Assembly (NCBI GenBank): GCA_014055525.1
Contig: WIAH01000016.1
Span: forward strand, 31,572 to 95,571
Reading direction: 5' to 3'
DNA: 64,000 bases
Source: Nitrospira sp. CR1.3
Lineage (GTDB): Bacteria > Nitrospirota > Nitrospiria > Nitrospirales > Nitrospiraceae
Notes under the pieces: model-generated
What the model saw: only the letters and a program-made list of their open reading frames with translations
What the model was told of the DNA's origin: nothing
The model's database searches: none
Program-made: the position numbers and the translations under genes
Shown: positions 1-8,557 of the stretch, in pieces
Position numbering within the stretch: position 1 is the first letter of the stretch
Layout of the letters: each line of letters opens with the position of its first letter

Positions 1-8
1 TGGGGACA

Positions 9-488
9 TTGACAGCGGCAGGAGCGTCCCACGGATACCAACTCTTGCGGCAACCCAGAGGCAGGCGGGCCGCAGTCCCATCCCTCGTCGGTCAGGATGA
101 AGAGTCCGGCCAGCCCTCCGCCGGAGCTTGGCACACACCACGACGAGGTCCGCGATATCGGATGACGTGCCGGATCGAATATGTCCATGACGAAACGTAC
201 ATGATCGGAACGCTCGTCGACATTTCAATAGCAGGTTGGCGGGCCAGCGGCCCCCGACCGGTCGCGCGGGGAACGGTGATGTCGGTCAACGTGTTTCTTC
301 CCGACCAGCCGATGCCGATCATGGTCGATGAAGCCGTCGTGCGCTGGACCAGTGGGTTGGAATTCGGTCTCGAACTTACGCAGATGAAACCTGGCGAGGC
401 CTCTCGACTCAGTGACTACCTGACGGCGCATTTCCCGACCGGGCAGCCGGAATCCGTGTCGGCATTCTCCCCGTTTTCTTATAACTGA
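9..488 (+). CDS. PilZ domain protein
   Basis: Small cytoplasmic protein with a PilZ domain, the family that binds cyclic di-GMP and controls motility, exopolysaccharide or adhesion. The two c-di-GMP signatures are recognisable: an arginine-rich stretch (RRGPRYR, about residues 45-51) and the D/NxSxxG motif as DISIAGWRASG (about residues 67-77). The rest is the expected beta-barrel, ending in a short helix. The TTG at position 9 is only the first start inside the window, so the gene may begin upstream. An in-frame ATG at 162 would cut off the arginine motif and is less likely. Partner and pathway cannot be told from the neighbours. Confidence 0.8.
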   Translation: MTAAGASHGYQLLRQPRGRRAAVPSLVGQDEESGQPSAGAWHTPRRGPRYRMTCRIEYVHDETYMIGTLVDISIAGWRASGPRPVARGTVMSVNVFLPDQPMPIMVDEAVVRWTSGLEFGLELTQMKPGEASRLSDYLTAHFPTGQPESVSAFSPFSYN

Positions 489-489
489 A

Positions 490-1077
490 CTACTGAACGG
501 GATCAGGCGCGCCGAAGTGGAGACGGCTCATCTCGCTCATCGCCGACACCAGTTGCTCGATCGTTTCGGTGACCGTCGCGCTGGCCTTGTGTGAGGGACC
601 TTTCCCGCCCGCCCAAATGTCCGGTGGATTCTCAATCTCGAGCACGTTCTGACAAAAACGGGTCAGCGATTGTTTCCAATAGGTCCCGTCGCCGCCTTCG
701 CTCAGAAAGTGTTCCCTGTCCTCCGTAAACGGCCTGTCGAATTGCTTGGCCCGCATCTGCCACATCTGCTCCATCGCATGCTGTCGCTCCGGGCTGAACT
801 CCAGCCTCGTGGCCTTTTCGTTCAAGGCCGCGAAGAGCCCGCCGATGACGCGTTCGACTTGCGACTCAGGGAACATGCCGACACAGGACTGGACGATGAG
901 ATACTTGTGGAATAGAAATACCTCCGCGCTGATGCGGGCTTCATTCGCGGAGGGGTGATAGGCGCGCGCCAATTCCTTGAGCGCTTCTCCCGACGGACCC
1001 TCGAGACTTGAGCCGAGCAACACCGCGAGCTGCCGTCCGATGCCCATATAGTCGGTGGGGGTGGAGGACTGGGTCAT
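490..1077 (-). CDS. Conserved hypothetical protein, 195 aa
   Basis: I do not recognise this protein. It is soluble, mostly alpha-helical by composition, with no signal peptide, no membrane segment and no metal-binding cysteine pattern (two lone cysteines). Its stop lies one base from the stop of the PilZ gene, so the two genes converge, and its start faces the uvrA promoter region across about 230 bases. The reading frame is open throughout and the opposite strand offers only short frames, which supports a real gene. No function is proposed. Confidence 0.7.
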   Translation of the reverse strand: MTQSSTPTDYMGIGRQLAVLLGSSLEGPSGEALKELARAYHPSANEARISAEVFLFHKYLIVQSCVGMFPESQVERVIGGLFAALNEKATRLEFSPERQHAMEQMWQMRAKQFDRPFTEDREHFLSEGGDGTYWKQSLTRFCQNVLEIENPPDIWAGGKGPSHKASATVTETIEQLVSAMSEMSRLHFGAPDPVQ

Positions 1078-1307
1078 AGATGGGTCTTTCTTCTGCCGTT
1101 GTAAATGGTAATGGTGAGAACAGTCCGACGCGTCGAAATATTCCCGCGGCGCATCACGCCATCATACTCTCATTCACCGCGAGAATCCCCAAGACAAAGC
1201 GTGATTCTCTCCCGACCTCGCGCGGCACAGCGACTGGAAGTCCTCTCATTGAAGACCGCTCCCGGCCTTGCTAGGATGACCGGTCTTGCCATCCTTGGGA
1301 GGAGCGC

Positions 1308-4196
1308 GTGCCGCAGCCTACGGAATCTGGATCAGCTTCAAACGATCTGATCGTCGAGGGGGCGCGGCAGAACAATCTCAAGAACGTCTCGCTCCGGATT
1401 CCGCACAATAAGGTGACCGCCGTCACCGGCTTGTCCGGATCGGGCAAGTCCTCGCTGGCGTTTGATACGCTGTTCGCCGAAGGACAATGGCGGTATGTCG
1501 AATCGCTCTCGACCTACGCCAGGATGTTTCTGGAAAAAGTCGCCCGTCCCGATGTCGACCGGATTCTGAACGTCCGTCCCGCCATCGCCATCGAGCAGAA
1601 GAATCAGGTGCGCACGGCGCGCTCGACCGTAGGCACGACCACGGAGATCGCCGATTTGCTGCGCCTGCTCTTCGCCAAAATCGGCAAACCGATCTGCCCG
1701 GACTGCCATCAGGAAGCCCGCGCGTTTCATCCGGACGACGTCGCAAACGATCTCCTCACGAGATTTCCCGACGCTCGGGCGATGGTGCTCTTTCCGATTC
1801 CCGCTCCAGCCGCCAAGCAGGAGCATGGCTTCCTGCAGTCATTGCTGACACGCGGGTTCACCAGGCTCAAAGCAGGCGACGACATCCTCGACCTGCATGA
1901 GATTCAACAACCGTCGCTTCGCCAATATCGATCTCTCTACGTCCTTCTCGATCGCCTCGTCGTCAGAGGAGACAACCGATCGCGTCTGGTCGAAGCGGTC
2001 GAAACCGCCTTCCGTGAGGGAGACGGCCGTTGTGTCGTGGACCTGATCGGGCACGAAAGCCAGACCTATAGCGCCAGTTTCCTCTGCCAGCGCTGTGGTC
2101 GAACCTTTGAGCCGCTGCGCCCCGTTCTCTTCTCGTTCAATCACCCGCTCGGCGCCTGTCCGGAATGCAAAGGCTTCGGGAACGTGTTGCGATACGATCC
2201 GGGCCTGGTCATACCAGATCACAATAAGTCGTTGGCCCAAGGCGCTGTCGAACCCTGGAGTAAGCCGGGAACCGACTGGTGGCAGAAGCAGCTGCTCACG
2301 GCCATGAAACGGCAGGGTGTCGACATCTCGACCCCTTTCAAGAGCCTGCCAAAAGCCACTCAGGAGCTGATCTGGCGGGGCGATAAGACGTTCGATGGGA
2401 TCAACGACTTTTTCGAGTACATGGAAGGCAAGCGATATAAGCTGCATGTGCGGGTGTTGCTCAGCCGCTACCGCACGCCCTTCGACTGCCCCGGCTGCCA
2501 TGGGAGCCGGCTAAAGCCGGACGCCCGCTTCGTGAAGATCGCGGGTAAAGACATTCACGAAATCGCGGAGCTCACGATCGAAGCCGTCGTTTCCTGGCTT
2601 AACTCGCTGGCCTTGCGGCGGTTCGAGCAAGACCTCGCTGCCGACATCCTTCGGCAATTACAGGCCAAGCTCGGCTTCCTTCTCCGGGTCGGACTGGGCT
2701 ACCTCACCTTGGCCCGGCAGACCAAAACACTTTCCGGCGGCGAGGCGCAACGCGTTTCGCTGGCGAATCAACTCGGCGCCCGACTCGTCGGCACGCTTTA
2801 CGTCCTCGATGAGCCCACCATCGGACTCCACGCTCGCGACACGGATCTCCTTGCCGGTATTCTCAAGGACCTCGCGACAGTCGGCAACACCGTCGTGGTG
2901 GTGGAGCACGATCGCCGGATGATCGAATCGGCCGACCATATCGTGGAACTCGGGCCTCATTCCGGTGAAAAAGGAGGCGAGATTGTCTGCGCTGCGCCGG
3001 CAAGCGCGTTTCTGCAGGACCGCCGGTCCATCACGGCTCGCTACATCAGCGGCGAAGAGAAGATTCCTCTGCCGACGTCTCGCCGCCCTGGAAGCGGAAA
3101 GGTATTGGTGATCGCCGGCGCGAGCGAACACAACTTGAAAGACCTCGTCGTGCGGATTCCCCTCGGCATGTTGATCTGTGTCACCGGGGTATCAGGATCC
3201 GGCAAGAGCACGTTGGTTGAAGGCATCCTGTATCGGGCCCTCGCCCGCGCATTCCGTCTGGCATCGCTGCCGATGGGTCGCTTCACAGCCATCAGAGGTA
3301 TCGAGCATGTGAACGGCGTCCGCTTGATCGACCAGCAGCCGATCGGGCGGACGCCGCGATCCAACCCCGTTACCTATTTGAAGGCCTTCGACGAAATCCG
3401 GCGGCTCTTCGCCTCGGAACGGGATGCCCTGCGTCAGGGATTCACGCCGGGGCATTTTTCGTTCAATGCGGACGGCGGGCGGTGCGAACGCTGTGAAGGA
3501 AGCGGCGTGGAAAAACTGGAAATGTACTTCTTCGAAGACATCTATGCGCCATGCGAGATCTGCGAAGGGCGGCGCTTCAAGCCGGAAGTCCTGGGCATTC
3601 GCTATCGCGGTAAGACCATCTCGGATGTCCTCGCGATGACGGCGGAGGAAGCACTGTCGTTCTTCACCGGGACACCGCGATTGCAAGAGCGACTGCACCT
3701 CCTGTCTTCCATCGGCCTTGGGTACATACGTCTTGGGCAATCGGCTACGACTCTCTCAGGCGGCGAAGCTCAGCGGTTGAAGATCGCCGCGGAATTGACC
3801 ATGAACGGAGATAGGCACCGGCAAGGGACTGTCCCCACAGGGGACTGTCCCCCTGTCCGTCGGAAGGACGGGGACAGGCACCGGCAAGGCCGGAGCCTGT
3901 CCCCTAACATGCTCTACATCATGGACGAGCCGACGACCGGCCTGCACATGGACGACGTGAAGAAACTGCTCGCCGTGCTGCACAGGCTCGTGAACGCCGG
4001 CAACACGCTCGTCGTCGTCGAACACAACCTAGACGTGATCAAATCAGCCGACTGGATTATCGACCTCGGTCCCGAAGGCGGCGAGGCGGGTGGACAGATT
4101 GTGGCGGAAGGACGACCGGAGCAGGTCGCGAAGGTGGCGGCGTCTCATACGGGGCGATTTCTTACCCATGTCCTGGCCCCGCTGCCAGGATCGTAG
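1308..4196 (+). CDS. uvrA: UvrA-family excinuclease ABC subunit A with an in-frame insertion
   Basis: Twin ABC ATPase of nucleotide excision repair that recognises DNA damage and loads UvrB. Visible: N-terminal Walker A GLSGSGKSS, first four-cysteine zinc module (CQRC..CPEC), first signature LSGGEAQRVSL with DEPTIGLH, second Walker A GVSGSGKST, second zinc module (CERC..CEIC), second signature LSGGEAQRLKI and DEPTTGLH. Length is 962 aa against about 940 for the family. Between KIAAEL and LYIMDEP there are 38 residues where E. coli UvrA has 8; the extra DNA (about 3808-3908) is a repetitive GGGGACAGG-type sequence that encodes DRHRQG twice. The start is GTG with GGGAGGA upstream. A paralogue of housekeeping UvrA cannot be excluded; activity with the insertion is unknown. 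Confidence 0.9.
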   Translation: MPQPTESGSASNDLIVEGARQNNLKNVSLRIPHNKVTAVTGLSGSGKSSLAFDTLFAEGQWRYVESLSTYARMFLEKVARPDVDRILNVRPAIAIEQKNQVRTARSTVGTTTEIADLLRLLFAKIGKPICPDCHQEARAFHPDDVANDLLTRFPDARAMVLFPIPAPAAKQEHGFLQSLLTRGFTRLKAGDDILDLHEIQQPSLRQYRSLYVLLDRLVVRGDNRSRLVEAVETAFREGDGRCVVDLIGHESQTYSASFLCQRCGRTFEPLRPVLFSFNHPLGACPECKGFGNVLRYDPGLVIPDHNKSLAQGAVEPWSKPGTDWWQKQLLTAMKRQGVDISTPFKSLPKATQELIWRGDKTFDGINDFFEYMEGKRYKLHVRVLLSRYRTPFDCPGCHGSRLKPDARFVKIAGKDIHEIAELTIEAVVSWLNSLALRRFEQDLAADILRQLQAKLGFLLRVGLGYLTLARQTKTLSGGEAQRVSLANQLGARLVGTLYVLDEPTIGLHARDTDLLAGILKDLATVGNTVVVVEHDRRMIESADHIVELGPHSGEKGGEIVCAAPASAFLQDRRSITARYISGEEKIPLPTSRRPGSGKVLVIAGASEHNLKDLVVRIPLGMLICVTGVSGSGKSTLVEGILYRALARAFRLASLPMGRFTAIRGIEHVNGVRLIDQQPIGRTPRSNPVTYLKAFDEIRRLFASERDALRQGFTPGHFSFNADGGRCERCEGSGVEKLEMYFFEDIYAPCEICEGRRFKPEVLGIRYRGKTISDVLAMTAEEALSFFTGTPRLQERLHLLSSIGLGYIRLGQSATTLSGGEAQRLKIAAELTMNGDRHRQGTVPTGDCPPVRRKDGDRHRQGRSLSPNMLYIMDEPTTGLHMDDVKKLLAVLHRLVNAGNTLVVVEHNLDVIKSADWIIDLGPEGGEAGGQIVAEGRPEQVAKVAASHTGRFLTHVLAPLPGS
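3811..3904 (+). repeat. GGGGACAGG/CCTGTCCCC repeat inserted in uvrA
   Basis: The 14-base direct repeat AGGCACCGGCAAGG occurs at 3813-3826 and 3876-3889. It is interleaved with short inverted units: GGGACTGTCCCC at 3825-3836 and 3841-3852, GGGGACAGG at 3870-3878, CCTGTCCCC at 3896-3904. The block reads through in frame and falls between the second ABC signature and Walker B, where UvrA proteins normally have a short loop. This looks like a REP-like palindromic element that inserted without breaking the frame. Confidence 0.7.
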
Positions 4197-4300
4197 CCAA
4201 ACCACAACACTTCGTCCTCGCCGGCCTTGCATTCCACGCACATGGTCCAATCACCACAGGCGTTGCATATAGTGACACCAAACGCTAAACTACATGCCAT

Positions 4301-5449
4301 ATGGTACTGAGAGAGTGGTGGCAAGAAAAGCTAGAGAGCGCCTGGGAAGAGCGGTCTATCGTGTGGCTCTCGGGCGTCCGCAGGGCCGGCAAGACGCTCC
4401 TCTGTCAGTCACTCTCCGACACGGATTATTTCGACTGCGAGCTCCCACGCACTAGACGGCTGCTCGATGACCCCGAAGATTTTCTGAGCCAGCATCGTGG
4501 ACGGCGAGTGATTCTCGATGAAATCCATCGACTATCCAACCCTTCTCAGCTCCTCAAGATTGCGGCCGACCATTATCGAGACACCAAGATCATTGCGACC
4601 GGTTCCTCCACGCTGGGAGCCTCGAGGAAATTTCGTGACACCTTGGCTGGACGAAAGGCCGAACTCTGGCTAACTCCGATGATCGGAGAAGATCTGTCGG
4701 CGTTTCAGACGCCGGATCTCCGGCACCGTATGCTCCACGGAGGGCTCCCGCCGTTTTTTCTGGCCGCATCGATTCCAGAACCTGCCTTTCAGGAATGGAT
4801 GGATGCGTACTGGGCGAAAGACATCCAGACCCTCTTTCGGCTGGAGCGGCGGCACTCGTTCGAACAGTTTGCCGAGCTTCTCTTCGCCCAAAGCGGTGGG
4901 CTCTTTGAAGCCACACGATTCACTCGCGCCTGCGAAGTCAGCCGCCAAACCATCATGAACTATCTCGCCGTCTTGGAAAGCACCTATCTAGCACACGTGA
5001 TACGGCCCTTCTCCACCCATCGAACGAGCGAGATTGTCGCCGCGCCAAAAATTTATGCCTTCGACACCGGATTCGCCTGTTACTACCGCGGCTGGACCAG
5101 TCTTAGACAAGAAGATCTCGGGCTGTTATGGGAACATCTGGTCCTCAACGAATTACAGGCGCACCTCCAGACTCGACGGATCGGATATTGGCGTGACAAG
5201 CGTGGTCACGAAATCGATTTCGTACTGGCACGCCGGGGCCAGGCCCCGCTTGCGCTGGAGTGCAAATGGTCGGCTGACGATGTCGATCTGACCAATCTCA
5301 AAGCGTTCGCCCTTCGCTACCCCAAGGCAGACCTCCGTGTGGTCGCGCACGACGTGGATCGATCCTACCAACGTCGCACCGACGCATTCACCGTGACCTT
5401 CTGCGGGCTGAAAGCCTTGCTCGCTTCGCTCATTGGACAATCCCACTAG
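4301..5449 (+). CDS. AAA+ ATPase with C-terminal DUF4143
   Basis: Member of the AAA_14/DUF4143 family, widespread accessory ATPases of unknown biological role. Walker A is GVRRAGKT (about residues 25-32), Walker B is RVILDEIHRL (about 69-78) and sensor 1 is ATGSST. The C-terminal half has the DUF4143 nuclease-like pattern, with HEIDFVL and a later LALECKW, resembling a PD-(D/E)XK core. At 382 aa it has normal family length. It sits directly after uvrA and ends about a dozen bases before a fragment copied from the uvrA 3' end, which suggests arrival by insertion or recombination. These genes are often mobile; a toxin-antitoxin or defence role is speculation. Confidence 0.85.
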   Translation: MVLREWWQEKLESAWEERSIVWLSGVRRAGKTLLCQSLSDTDYFDCELPRTRRLLDDPEDFLSQHRGRRVILDEIHRLSNPSQLLKIAADHYRDTKIIATGSSTLGASRKFRDTLAGRKAELWLTPMIGEDLSAFQTPDLRHRMLHGGLPPFFLAASIPEPAFQEWMDAYWAKDIQTLFRLERRHSFEQFAELLFAQSGGLFEATRFTRACEVSRQTIMNYLAVLESTYLAHVIRPFSTHRTSEIVAAPKIYAFDTGFACYYRGWTSLRQEDLGLLWEHLVLNELQAHLQTRRIGYWRDKRGHEIDFVLARRGQAPLALECKWSADDVDLTNLKAFALRYPKADLRVVAHDVDRSYQRRTDAFTVTFCGLKALLASLIGQSH

Positions 5450-5461
5450 CAGGCCGCCGGC

Positions 5462-5542
5462 CTGCACAAGTTGGTTAACCACGGCAACACGCTCGTCGTC
5501 GTCGAACACAACCTAGACGTTGACCTTCCCCCCGAAAACTAG
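5462..5542 (+). pseudogene. uvrA 3'-end remnant
   Basis: Bases 5482-5520 are identical over 39 positions to 3998-4036 inside uvrA. Translated from 5462 the fragment reads LHKLVNHGNTLVVVEHNLDV, matching the UvrA C-terminal segment LHRLVNAGNTLVVVEHNLDV, then departs and stops at 5540-5542. It has no start or upstream half of its own. It is the scar of a duplicated or displaced uvrA end, with the ATPase gene lying between it and intact uvrA. Confidence 0.75.
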
Positions 5543-5610
5543 ACCATTGGCTTGGAAGTTCATCTGTGCTGTTGACCCGCCCCGATACTGATTTCAGGGC
5601 ACCAAGCCGA
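5519..5610. other. Possible insertion-sequence end remnants
   Basis: After the uvrA scrap come two similar short motifs, GTTGACCTTCCCCCCGAAAA (from 5519) and GTTGACCCGCCCCGATA (from 5571). They resemble the tips of IS3-family elements in general appearance only. No transposase frame is present. Apart from the uvrA scrap and the dispersed repeat at 5616-5722, I see nothing else in the roughly 300-base stretch 5450-5750. Confidence 0.25.
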
Positions 5611-5615
5611 AATAC

Positions 5616-5722
5616 CGCGGGTGGCATGGCGAACGGGGCGCCCCTCCGCGCGCAACGAAAGGGACCCACTGGGGGATGGGTGGAGTGAGCACGGTGGGGC
5701 TGTTCGCCAAGACAGGACCCGC
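5616..5722 (+). repeat. Dispersed 107-base repeat, copy 1
   Basis: This element matches the reverse complement of 47288-47393. The core 5661-5708 agrees with 47302-47349 at 47 of 48 positions, and similarity stops abruptly at both borders. It contains a short frame beginning MGGVSTVGLF on the plus strand, but the similarity to copy 2 covers DNA on both sides of that frame, so it behaves as a repeat rather than a gene. Here it lies downstream of the minus-strand DUF3422 gene. Confidence 0.75.
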
Positions 5723-5750
5723 GAAGGAGACTACTATTTTCGGATTAAGG

Positions 5751-7130
5751 CTAAGCCTGTGGTTTGTTCAGTTCTTGAGGCGACTGCTCTCCCGACCATT
5801 TCTTATGCAGATATTTCTTGCTGGCCGTCGTGATCACAAAGGCGAGACCGATGGCGATGGGCACGAACACGGCCGAGGCGATATTGGCGTTCTTGATCCA
5901 TCCGGCTTCGTGCAGGCCTTTGAGGACATAGGTAGCCAGCCCCGCCAGGTAGTAGGCGATCACGATGACCGACAGACCTTCGACCGTATGTTGAAGGATG
6001 ACCTGACTCTTTGTCGTCTTATCCACACTTTGAAGCAGCGTGAGGTTCTGGGCTTCCAGAATCAGATCGACCCGCGCCCTGATAATCGAAATTATTCCTT
6101 CAAATCCGCCTCGCAAGGTCTCGATTCTACGCAACAGTTGCTGATAGCCATCCGCCACTCCCGTGATGCCGCTGAGCACATAGTCGGACACCGGTCGGTA
6201 CGAGTCCATGGGTCGTTCAGCCAGCGAAGCCAGTGTGGCATGGACAATCTTGTCGTAGGGAAGCGAGGCGGACAGCTCGAAGTGAAGCTTGCCCGCAATG
6301 CGATTGGTCTTGAGTAGATCCTGCGTGAGGCTGTTGAGCCAGCGCTGGAGGGTCTGAGAATCGGCGTGGCCGATATGGCCGCTGATGACCTCGCGCTGCT
6401 TCAGATGAACCTGTTCGAACTTATACACTTGATCAATGGCGGCGGAAAACAACGGCTTCTGCATCAAGAGCAAGTGATAGTAGGTCTCGATCCGCACGAT
6501 GGCATCGACAATATCCTTGAGGCGCGAGGCCTGGGCCTGCGGTTGGCCCAGACCGACCCAGTAGCGCTCCCGCCCCTGCTCGTCCGGCGTGAAACTCGTC
6601 GCCACGCTCGTCTGTTCATCGAGAATCCGGCTGCCATAAATGACCGGCCCCGGCAACAACGATTTCAGTCGTTCGCGTGACGGTAACGCTTCCGCGGCGA
6701 GCACAATGTCCAATCGACAGACTTCCGTTCCCAGTGGCGTAACGGGAAACTTGTAGCCTGGAAAGCTCAGCGGTCCGAATGCCGCCTCAGCCCATGTCGG
6801 CAAAGGCAGATGCCAGAGTTGGTAGTTGTAGTATTCCGTGTGGGCCTGCCACACCACGATCAACCTCTCGCCATTCGCCGTTTCTTTGACGCCGTACCCG
6901 AACGTTTCTCGAAGAACGGTCTGCTCCTCCGGTACGGAAAAGGCGGCGAGGAGCGACTGAAACTCCTCCCGACTGGCTTTCCGCTGCGCCGGCGGATCCG
7001 ACATACGGAACGCCTTGTAGTGGACATGAGCGGGAGCACGGAGCCAGTCGGCCAGCGGCATGTGCGGCCGCTCATGCAATTTCTTCAGTAACGCCTCGGT
7101 TCCGGATTGCGGCACGTCTTGATGAGCCAT
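5751..7130 (-). CDS. DUF3422 family membrane-anchored protein
   Basis: Matches the DUF3422 family: an N-terminal region around LHERPHMPLADW (about residues 17-28), a long mixed alpha/beta middle part and two C-terminal membrane helices (about residues 385-445, VIVIAYYLAGLATYVLKG and VFVPIAIGLAFVI). The bulk of the protein should face the cytoplasm or periplasm as a membrane-anchored domain. Family members are found next to varied genes and have no assigned function. At 459 aa it is slightly longer than the usual size. It probably forms a short minus-strand unit with the lipoprotein gene upstream, since the gap is about 30 bases. Confidence 0.8.
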   Translation of the reverse strand: MAHQDVPQSGTEALLKKLHERPHMPLADWLRAPAHVHYKAFRMSDPPAQRKASREEFQSLLAAFSVPEEQTVLRETFGYGVKETANGERLIVVWQAHTEYYNYQLWHLPLPTWAEAAFGPLSFPGYKFPVTPLGTEVCRLDIVLAAEALPSRERLKSLLPGPVIYGSRILDEQTSVATSFTPDEQGRERYWVGLGQPQAQASRLKDIVDAIVRIETYYHLLLMQKPLFSAAIDQVYKFEQVHLKQREVISGHIGHADSQTLQRWLNSLTQDLLKTNRIAGKLHFELSASLPYDKIVHATLASLAERPMDSYRPVSDYVLSGITGVADGYQQLLRRIETLRGGFEGIISIIRARVDLILEAQNLTLLQSVDKTTKSQVILQHTVEGLSVIVIAYYLAGLATYVLKGLHEAGWIKNANIASAVFVPIAIGLAFVITTASKKYLHKKWSGEQSPQELNKPQA

Positions 7131-7160
7131 GCTTCTCCTTGCTTCCGTGTAGACAACTCG

Positions 7161-8417
7161 CTAGAGCCCAGGCCGCTTGTCTGCGGTAACGGACAGATGC
7201 AACGGACCATCGGCCCGCCGCACATCGAGTTGCAGGGTCTCTCCGGCTTCGACTTGGCAGAGGCGTTTGGCGTCACGCTCGCTCTTCGCCGTGGTCAGCG
7301 AAGCGCCCTTGCAGGCCACGACCCGGTCGCCGACTTTGAGTCCCGCCTTTTCCGCCGGTAGTCCGCTGCGAAGTTCGCGAACCAGATAGAAACGCCCGCC
7401 CTGCTCCTCCTGTAATTCCCAGTTCACTCCTATTCGCCCCGATCCCAGCAAACCCGTCTGCGAGCCGAATCGCGCCAGGATGCGTTGGACGATGAGCCTC
7501 GCGGAGCCTTCCGGATCGTCGGTGGTCGGATCCGTCAGATGCCCTTCACCGTTGAACAGCAGCAGGCCGGTTTCGACGTCGATCATTCGCAATGCCAGCG
7601 AGACGCTATGCATCCGTTCCTGCTGATGGCGTTCCCACTGTTGCACCTCTCCGACGATGATGGCTTGCGCCCCCACCAGCTTTCCGACTTTCAAGACATT
7701 GGCATCATCGGCATGCGTGAGCTGGATGACCTGTTCCTTCAACACTTCGTCCAGCTTCGCCCGTTCCACCATATGCACATCCAGATCGAGCAGGAGCGTC
7801 GTGACGATCCCGGCGACACGCGAGCCGGATCCTTGCGCTCCGGCGGCATCTTCGAACAACATGACGGCCATCGTTCGATAACGATCGATGGTCTCGCGAT
7901 TGATCGGCCCATTGCCTGAAACTACGGGCTCGGGGCGGCCTGAGCCGTTTCCGGCCTGCAGAGAGGACACACCGGTCGACGCACAGGTTTTCCGCCGCTG
8001 CAGGATGGCGGCCGGAGGTCCCCACGCGCAGAGTTCGTCGCTTACCAACACCACATGCTGCGGATATTCCCTCTGATGATCCGCCACGATATTCGTAAAG
8101 GGGTAGAACAGACAGCCGCCGATCCAGATCGAGACGGGGCAGAGCGCCAGCTCGTACAACCACTGTTTACGAGCCGTGAGCGAATATTCCCAGACAAGCA
8201 GGCGGCCGTCGTCTCGCAGCACTCGATCCGGCCGGCCGATCTCATCGACTACTTGCGCTTTGGTCATCGGGACCGAGAGCTTGTCGAGCTTCGACTCGGA
8301 CTTGACGATCGTATAGGCCACGCCGCAAGCCGACAATCCTCCGGCAAAACCCGCGGCTATCATCGAGATGATGAAAACGGAAAATCGGCTTCGAGGAGCG
8401 GCCTCAGGAGGCAACAT
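7161..8417 (-). CDS. Lipoprotein with BamE-like, CsgG-like and PDZ domains
   Basis: The chosen ATG (8417) gives a short basic leader, a hydrophobic helix and a lipobox ending LSAC, so the protein should be a lipid-anchored envelope protein; a start at 8492 would give an overlong leader. Three parts follow: a BamE/SmpA-like segment (MTKAQVVDEIGRPDRVL), a CsgG-like domain (TMAVMLFEDAAGAQGSGSRV, then LVGAQAIIVGEVQQW) and a C-terminal PDZ domain (GLPAEKAGLKVGDRVVACKG). CsgG-type domains occur in outer-membrane secretion and lipoprotein assembly; the PDZ part suggests peptide or protein binding. I infer an envelope assembly or stress role. The domain assignments come from motifs read by eye. Confidence 0.7.
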   Translation of the reverse strand: MLPPEAAPRSRFSVFIISMIAAGFAGGLSACGVAYTIVKSESKLDKLSVPMTKAQVVDEIGRPDRVLRDDGRLLVWEYSLTARKQWLYELALCPVSIWIGGCLFYPFTNIVADHQREYPQHVVLVSDELCAWGPPAAILQRRKTCASTGVSSLQAGNGSGRPEPVVSGNGPINRETIDRYRTMAVMLFEDAAGAQGSGSRVAGIVTTLLLDLDVHMVERAKLDEVLKEQVIQLTHADDANVLKVGKLVGAQAIIVGEVQQWERHQQERMHSVSLALRMIDVETGLLLFNGEGHLTDPTTDDPEGSARLIVQRILARFGSQTGLLGSGRIGVNWELQEEQGGRFYLVRELRSGLPAEKAGLKVGDRVVACKGASLTTAKSERDAKRLCQVEAGETLQLDVRRADGPLHLSVTADKRPGL

Positions 8418-8557
8418 CGGCGGCAGCGTAGCATTCAGTCCGAGCCCTCCGCAATGGAACGATCGAGAAGTCACGGCGCAGGGTGTGGGCACATGGTGAT
8501 GGGAGGAGCAAGAAGGACTTTCGACCTCTAGCCTCGAACTTCTCGCCCTGAGCCTGG

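Noticed and set aside
3811..3904. CRISPR-like repeats in uvrA
   Set aside because: Only two units, no regular spacers, and the block is read as protein.
5676..6317. Plus-strand frame beginning MGGVSTVGLF
   Set aside because: Its start lies in a dispersed repeat and the rest is antisense to DUF3422.
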